Both the position numbers and the translations under genes were made by a program. Source: Nitrospira sp. CG24C (GTDB lineage Bacteria > Nitrospirota > Nitrospiria > Nitrospirales > Nitrospiraceae). From it: a stretch of 64,000 nucleotides of DNA. Where the stretch lies: the NCBI GenBank assembly GCA_002869885.2, contig NEWR02000008.1, positions 24,204-88,203 on the forward strand. Direction: 5' to 3'. Below the pieces are notes generated by a model that saw only the letters and a list, made by a program, of their open reading frames with translations, was not told where the DNA came from and did not search any database. This document shows positions 60,295-64,000 of the stretch, in pieces (the first letter of the stretch is position 1; the number at the start of each line of letters is the position of its first letter).

Positions 60295-60672
60295 GATGTA
60301 ACCAATGGTTACATACGCTGCAACAGGCTGTCAAGCCCCAGTATTGGGACTCCTAATATTGGAGCGGAAACCCCAATCTACGAGAGGGTCTGTGCATAAC
60401 TTGAGTGCGAACAACGCTCCCAGTAACGAGATTCAGAATTACGATGCAGGAAACACCTGTATTTAACTAAGATTTGTTGTTTCTGCCTTATTTCCTTAGA
60501 AGCACCACCATATCTTGTGGTGTGGAGACTTGTGGGGCCAATGCTTACATTTTAGGCAAAGACGTATTTGAGGCAGGAAAATACCCACTATTTCGATGGC
60601 GGAATGATCTTATGAACAGACTTATCCACAGAAGCTGGGGAGAGGGTTTTGTGAATATTTCGCTTGACCTTT
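60295..60672. other. Repressor promoter region, no gene seen
   Basis: The 378-nt gap upstream of the repressor contains the palindromic operator (60297-60313), a pair of CCNRTATTGG-type half-symmetric sites (about 60336-60365) and a small hairpin CACCAC-N8-GTGGTG (about 60495-60515). No ORF with protein-like content is visible. Confidence 0.5.
60297..60313. promoter_or_regulatory. Palindromic operator at the repressor start codon
   Basis: TGTAACCA-A-TGGTTACA is a perfect 8+1+8 inverted repeat, 2 nt upstream of the repressor ATG. Binding would cover the ribosome site and early transcript, giving autorepression. Confidence 0.7.
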
Positions 60673-61791
60673 CTACTGCGACGAACGACCCATATGCAGC
60701 TGAGTCGATCTTGGAACGAGATGCACCGCACCAGCCTTGATCACGGCTGCAACCAGCGAGCCTGTTTCGAGACCAAGTTCTTCTCTGGCTCCTCGCGTAA
60801 TCACCGCCCGCAGGGGAAAGCCGCAATCGACCGTAACCGTCACCAGCACACCTTGCGGCAGCATCTCGGTTATACGTCCAGACAAGTGGTTACGCGCGCT
60901 GGTGACTCCGCTCCCTGATTGTTCAAGTAAAACATCCTCCGCGCGGATGCAGACATACACAGCTGTTCCATTCACGTCCGCTGCCAAGCCCTTCAGCATC
61001 GTCCCATTCACCGACACGGTCGCCAGTCCATTGTCGTTCGCGACTACGTGACCCTGCACGACGGTCTCGATACCGACGATCTGCGCCACCTCCGCATTGG
61101 CTGGCCTGGAGAACACCTCCTGAGGCGAGCCGGTTTGAAGAATCGTCCCACCCTGCATCACCGCAATCACATCGCCCAACGTCAAGGCTTCGGCCCAATC
61201 GTGCGTGACAACGACGGAAGGAATGTGCAATTGCGTCAACAGCGCCCGCAGTTCTCCGCTCAAGCGACTGCGTGTCGGCGCATCCAATGCCGATAGTGGC
61301 TCATCGAGCAACAAGAGTTGCGGTCGTCTGGCAATCGCGCGGGCAAGCGCCACACGTTGCTGCTGCCCACCAGATAGCTGCGCCGGCTTGGCCTGTTCGA
61401 GCCCCTGAAGTTGCAACAAGGCGATCAGCTCACGGACACGCTCCTGTCGCGCTTCAACCGGCAGATCGCTCAATCCATACTCAATGTTGCCGCGTACAGT
61501 GTGGGTGGGAAAGAGCGCATAGTCTTGAGCCATGTAGCCGATCCGCCTCGCTTGCGGCGAGAGACGAATGTTGGACGCCGCATCGAGCCAGGTCGTCGGA
61601 CCGAACTGAATCAGCCCCTCTTCCGGCCACTCCAACCCGGCAAGACAACGCAGCAGGGTTGTTTTCCCGGATCCTGATGGCCCGAAGAGAATCAGGACTC
61701 GCGGAGGATCCAGCGGCAACGTAAGCTGTGTCGCCGCCGTAAACCGGCCGGGATAGGTCTTGCGGCACTCAACCGTCAGCGCTGCGGCCAT
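60673..61791 (-). CDS. modC: ModC, molybdate ABC transporter ATPase
   Basis: The 372 residues include Walker A FGPSGSGKTTLL, signature LSGGQQQRVALARAIA, Walker B LLLLDEPLSALD and switch His (VVTHDWAEAL). A C-terminal TOBE-type domain (about 295-365) that binds molybdate is present, typical of ModC. It overlaps modB by 16 nt and energises import of molybdate or tungstate. Confidence 0.93.
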   Translation of the reverse strand: MAAALTVECRKTYPGRFTAATQLTLPLDPPRVLILFGPSGSGKTTLLRCLAGLEWPEEGLIQFGPTTWLDAASNIRLSPQARRIGYMAQDYALFPTHTVRGNIEYGLSDLPVEARQERVRELIALLQLQGLEQAKPAQLSGGQQQRVALARAIARRPQLLLLDEPLSALDAPTRSRLSGELRALLTQLHIPSVVVTHDWAEALTLGDVIAVMQGGTILQTGSPQEVFSRPANAEVAQIVGIETVVQGHVVANDNGLATVSVNGTMLKGLAADVNGTAVYVCIRAEDVLLEQSGSGVTSARNHLSGRITEMLPQGVLVTVTVDCGFPLRAVITRGAREELGLETGSLVAAVIKAGAVHLVPRSTQLHMGRSSQ

Positions 61792-62450
61792 ACAGCCCAG
61801 ACCTTTCGATTCATCGCGTAGACCAGCAGCAGCACGCTATAGGAGACTGCGAGCAACAGCAGCGCCGTCTTAGCGGCCCCGGCATAGTTGAGCGCCTGCA
61901 CTTCATCGTAAATATCAATCGAAACCGTTCGCGTCTCGCCCTCAATATTGCCGCCGACCATCAGCACCACACCGAATTCTCCGAGCGTATGGGCAAAACT
62001 CAGGACCGCACCGGTGATGAGGCCTGCCGTCGACAGCGGAACAATCAGACGAAAGAAGGTCTTGAGCTTCGACACTCCGAGCGTCCAGGAAGCTTCGATC
62101 AACCGGCGATCGACTTGCTCAAAGGCCGCGGCAAACGGCTGCACGGCAAACGGCAGACTGTAGAGAATCGACGCGAGAAGCAGGCCTTCGAAGGTAAAGG
62201 GGAGCGGATGCCCGACCACGTCGCTGTAGAATCGACCGACTGGGCTGTGTGGACCGATCGCGACCAGAATATAAAAACCCAGCACCGTCGGAGGCAGAAC
62301 GAGCGGCAACGCAACCACCGACTCCACAATGAACTTCCAACGCCATTTGGAGAACGTGAGCCAGTAGGCGATGGGCAATCCGACAACGAGCAGCACGGCC
62401 GCGGTGAGCAGCGCGAGCTTGAAGGTGACGGCGATCGCAATCCAATTCAT
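61776..62450 (-). CDS. modB: ModB, molybdate ABC transporter permease
   Basis: From ATG 62450 the 224-residue protein has about five membrane helices and the EAA-type loop (ASWTLGVSKLKTFFRLIVPLSTAGLITGAVLSFAHTLGEFGVVLMVGG). TTG 62471 would only add heptamer repeat sequence. It forms the channel with ModC and ModA. Confidence 0.93.
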   Translation of the reverse strand: MNWIAIAVTFKLALLTAAVLLVVGLPIAYWLTFSKWRWKFIVESVVALPLVLPPTVLGFYILVAIGPHSPVGRFYSDVVGHPLPFTFEGLLLASILYSLPFAVQPFAAAFEQVDRRLIEASWTLGVSKLKTFFRLIVPLSTAGLITGAVLSFAHTLGEFGVVLMVGGNIEGETRTVSIDIYDEVQALNYAGAAKTALLLLAVSYSVLLLVYAMNRKVWAVWPQR

Positions 62451-62457
62451 CGTTGTC

Positions 62458-62496
62458 TCGTCATTGGTCAATCGTCATTCGTCAAACGTCCATTGA
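62458..62496. repeat. 7-nt-period array (GTCATTC type)
   Basis: GTCATTG, GTCAATC, GTCATTC, GTCAAAC, GTCCATT run in phase between modB and modA, five heptamers. Confidence 0.75.
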
Positions 62497-62517
62497 GAGT
62501 CCACAAAAGTTGCCCGT

Positions 62518-63291
62518 CTATGGTTTCGCACCGCCTGGAATGGTGAACCCGTAGCGTTTCATCATGGCCTGCCCTTCAGCACCCTGGACAAACGAGAGAA
62601 AGGCTTTCGCACGTTCCTGGTTCTTCGCGCTCTTGAGAATCACCGCGCCCTGTTCGATCGGTGGATACGCATCGGCAGGGATCTCCCAATAGTGCCCCGC
62701 TGCCTGCATCGGTGGTGCGAGCGCGAGCGACAACGCAATAATCCCGACATCCGCCGCACCGGATTCGATGAACTGGGCGGCTTGAGAAATGTTCTCTCCG
62801 AGCACCAGCTTGTCTTTAACGCGATCATAGACCTGGGCATGTTCCATCGCGGCCACTGCCGCTCTGCCATAGGGTGCATGCTTGGGATTGGCGATGGCGA
62901 TTTTTTTGATCGTCGGCTCAAGCAAGACATCCAGCCCCTTGGAGAGATCCAGACGCGAGTCCTTGCCGGCCCATAAGACAATCCGCCCGATGGCATAGGG
63001 ATAGAGCGAGCCGGGAACGGTCAGACCGGCTTCTTCCAATTTCCTGGGATACGCGATGTCGGCTGAAAAGTAGAGGTCGAACGGCGCGCCATTTTGAATC
63101 TGCGCGTAGAAATTCCCCGATGATCCAAGCGATAGCCTCACGCGATCGCCGGTCGTTTTTTCATACTCGGTGACGAGTTCTCTGAAGACAAAGTTTAAAT
63201 CCGACGCCGCCGCAATCGTAATGTCCTCGGCAACCGCCCCGTTCACACCTGTGATGACGAACAGACACAACGCAATCATCACTCGAATCAT
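62518..63291 (-). CDS. modA: ModA, periplasmic molybdate-binding protein
   Basis: The 257 residues have a signal peptide (MIRVMIALCLFVITGVNGAVA) followed by EDITIAAASDLNFVFRELVTEYEKTTGDRVRLSLGSSGNFYAQIQNGAPFDLYFSADIAYPRKLEEAG, the ModA pattern with its Ser-containing oxyanion site (AASDL, GSSG). It captures molybdate for ModBC. Cells of this type need molybdenum for enzymes such as nitrite oxidoreductase or nitrate reductase; that link is general knowledge. Confidence 0.94.
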   Translation of the reverse strand: MIRVMIALCLFVITGVNGAVAEDITIAAASDLNFVFRELVTEYEKTTGDRVRLSLGSSGNFYAQIQNGAPFDLYFSADIAYPRKLEEAGLTVPGSLYPYAIGRIVLWAGKDSRLDLSKGLDVLLEPTIKKIAIANPKHAPYGRAAVAAMEHAQVYDRVKDKLVLGENISQAAQFIESGAADVGIIALSLALAPPMQAAGHYWEIPADAYPPIEQGAVILKSAKNQERAKAFLSFVQGAEGQAMMKRYGFTIPGGAKP

Positions 63292-63303
63292 GGGCCAGCC
63301 TCC

Positions 63304-64000
63304 CTACAGTCTGACTCTCATCTGAAGATAGAAATAATCCGTATCTTTGTTCCCGCCGGCGGGTAAGTTGGCGGAAACGGGAAGCCGGTCGAAATAGGAC
63401 CCCTTGAACCAATGCACGTACCCAACATCGAAGTCCATGTTGCTGCTGACGACCCATTGCGCACGAAGTTCCACATCGTGACCGAGATAGTTTCCTGCCC
63501 CTCCTGTGGAGTCTTGCAAGAGGCCACCTGTATATACTCCGCTCGATTCCGCCAAATACCAGAACCGTTGCTTGACTTGCACTGTCCAGTTTTGGTCGGG
63601 TTGGACAATCAGCCTCCAACCGGGAGAACTGATGTTGGACCGAAAAAATGCTCCGAAATTTCCCGTGGGCATCAAATCAAATCGACGGGCGCCGAACAGG
63701 GGATCAAAGTCTCCGTTCTGGCTTCCTCCCGGGGTGCGAGTGCCGCTGGCGTAGGTATACTGCACCAAGAAACGAGGGGTCCACGGCAGATTAAGCGTAT
63801 ACCCAGCTTGCGCGTTTGGGTTATAGGCAAAATGATCGACGTTGCCTAAGCGTCCCGTTTGTATAGCCCCCTCGAATTCATAATCGAATTCGCTGATCGC
63901 GGGAGACTTGAAGAGGCGAAGACCGTACGTACCGTATGTACGGTGAAGACTTCTGTTTTGCAGTTGTTGATCGTTTAACCCGAAATAGAACGCATTCACG
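63304..64000 (-). CDS. Alginate-export-type outer-membrane porin (N-terminus beyond window)
   Basis: The visible C-terminal 231 residues are amphipathic beta strands ending MRVRL, with segments typical of the alginate_exp family (LRLFKSPAISEFDYEFEGAIQTGRLG, DPLFGARRFDLMPTGNFGAFFRSNISSPG, DVGYVHWFKGSYFDRLP). It lies 12 nt upstream of modA in the same direction, so it is probably the first gene of the operon and may let a solute, possibly molybdate, cross the outer membrane. The 5' end lies outside the window. Confidence 0.8.
   Translation of the reverse strand, partial: VNAFYFGLNDQQLQNRSLHRTYGTYGLRLFKSPAISEFDYEFEGAIQTGRLGNVDHFAYNPNAQAGYTLNLPWTPRFLVQYTYASGTRTPGGSQNGDFDPLFGARRFDLMPTGNFGAFFRSNISSPGWRLIVQPDQNWTVQVKQRFWYLAESSGVYTGGLLQDSTGGAGNYLGHDVELRAQWVVSSNMDFDVGYVHWFKGSYFDRLPVSANLPAGGNKDTDYFYLQMRVRL

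Overview
The window looks like a chromosome segment from a Nitrospira-type bacterium (phylum Nitrospirota). I infer this from the Gram-negative flagellar gene order with FlhF/FlhG, P- and L-ring genes, the CsrA/FliW pair, a Cyc2-like outer-membrane cytochrome-porin and a molybdate uptake operon. No rRNA is present, so the assignment is an inference.

Layout: 1-1.9 kb carries a B12-type radical SAM protein (cut by the window edge) and an SDR epimerase. 2.2-11.8 kb is a c-di-GMP and phosphorelay block: a YcgR-like PilZ protein, a canonical HD-GYP phosphodiesterase, a degenerate HD-GYP protein and two hybrid histidine kinases. 11.8-14.7 kb (minus strand) is a small electron-transfer operon: Cyc2-like cytochrome-porin, diheme cytochrome c and cupredoxin. 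The cytochrome carries a frame-shifting lesion that fuses its reading frame to the cupredoxin. 14.8-47.3 kb is one long minus-strand flagellar cluster. In transcription order it reads flgB, flgC, fliE, fliF, fliG, REC-fliH, fliI, fliJ, motE, fliK, flgD, flgE, fliL, fliM, fliN, fliO, fliP, fliQ, fliR, flhB, flhA, flhF, flhG, fliA, an uncertain ORF, flgF, flgG, flgA, flgH, a small ORF, flgI, flgJ, flgM, flgN, flgK, flgL, csrA, fliW. Flagellin, filament cap (fliD), fliS, motAB and chemotaxis genes are not here.

47.5-55.3 kb holds regulators: an FlrB/FlrC-like kinase/activator pair, a TPR protein, an FlrA/FleQ-like sigma-54 activator and a NarL-type regulator. The TPR-flrB-flrC operon and the fliL operon each have a good sigma-54 -24/-12 match, with a GTCA-N6-TGAC dyad about 105-115 nt upstream that resembles the Pseudomonas FleQ box. 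This suggests an FlrA to FlrBC to structural-gene cascade. 55.9-64 kb holds an HDOD protein, a soluble transhydrogenase, a ferritin-like protein, tRNA-Met(CAU), two small Cys-rich ORFs, a LexA/CI-like repressor with its own palindromic operator, and modCBA behind an alginate-export-type porin.

Most gene-free gaps are filled with short-period, degenerate, usually inverted repeats: 9-nt units (GGTTTGT / AACAAACC type), 7-nt units of several sequences, and a 7+8-nt 'CTTCAGCCTGAACCC' type. Some reach into genes and encode protein: matching insertions in the receiver domains of both hybrid kinases, the C-terminal tail of one kinase, and the N-terminus of MotE. The most unusual gene is a complete receiver domain fused to the flagellar export regulator FliH.
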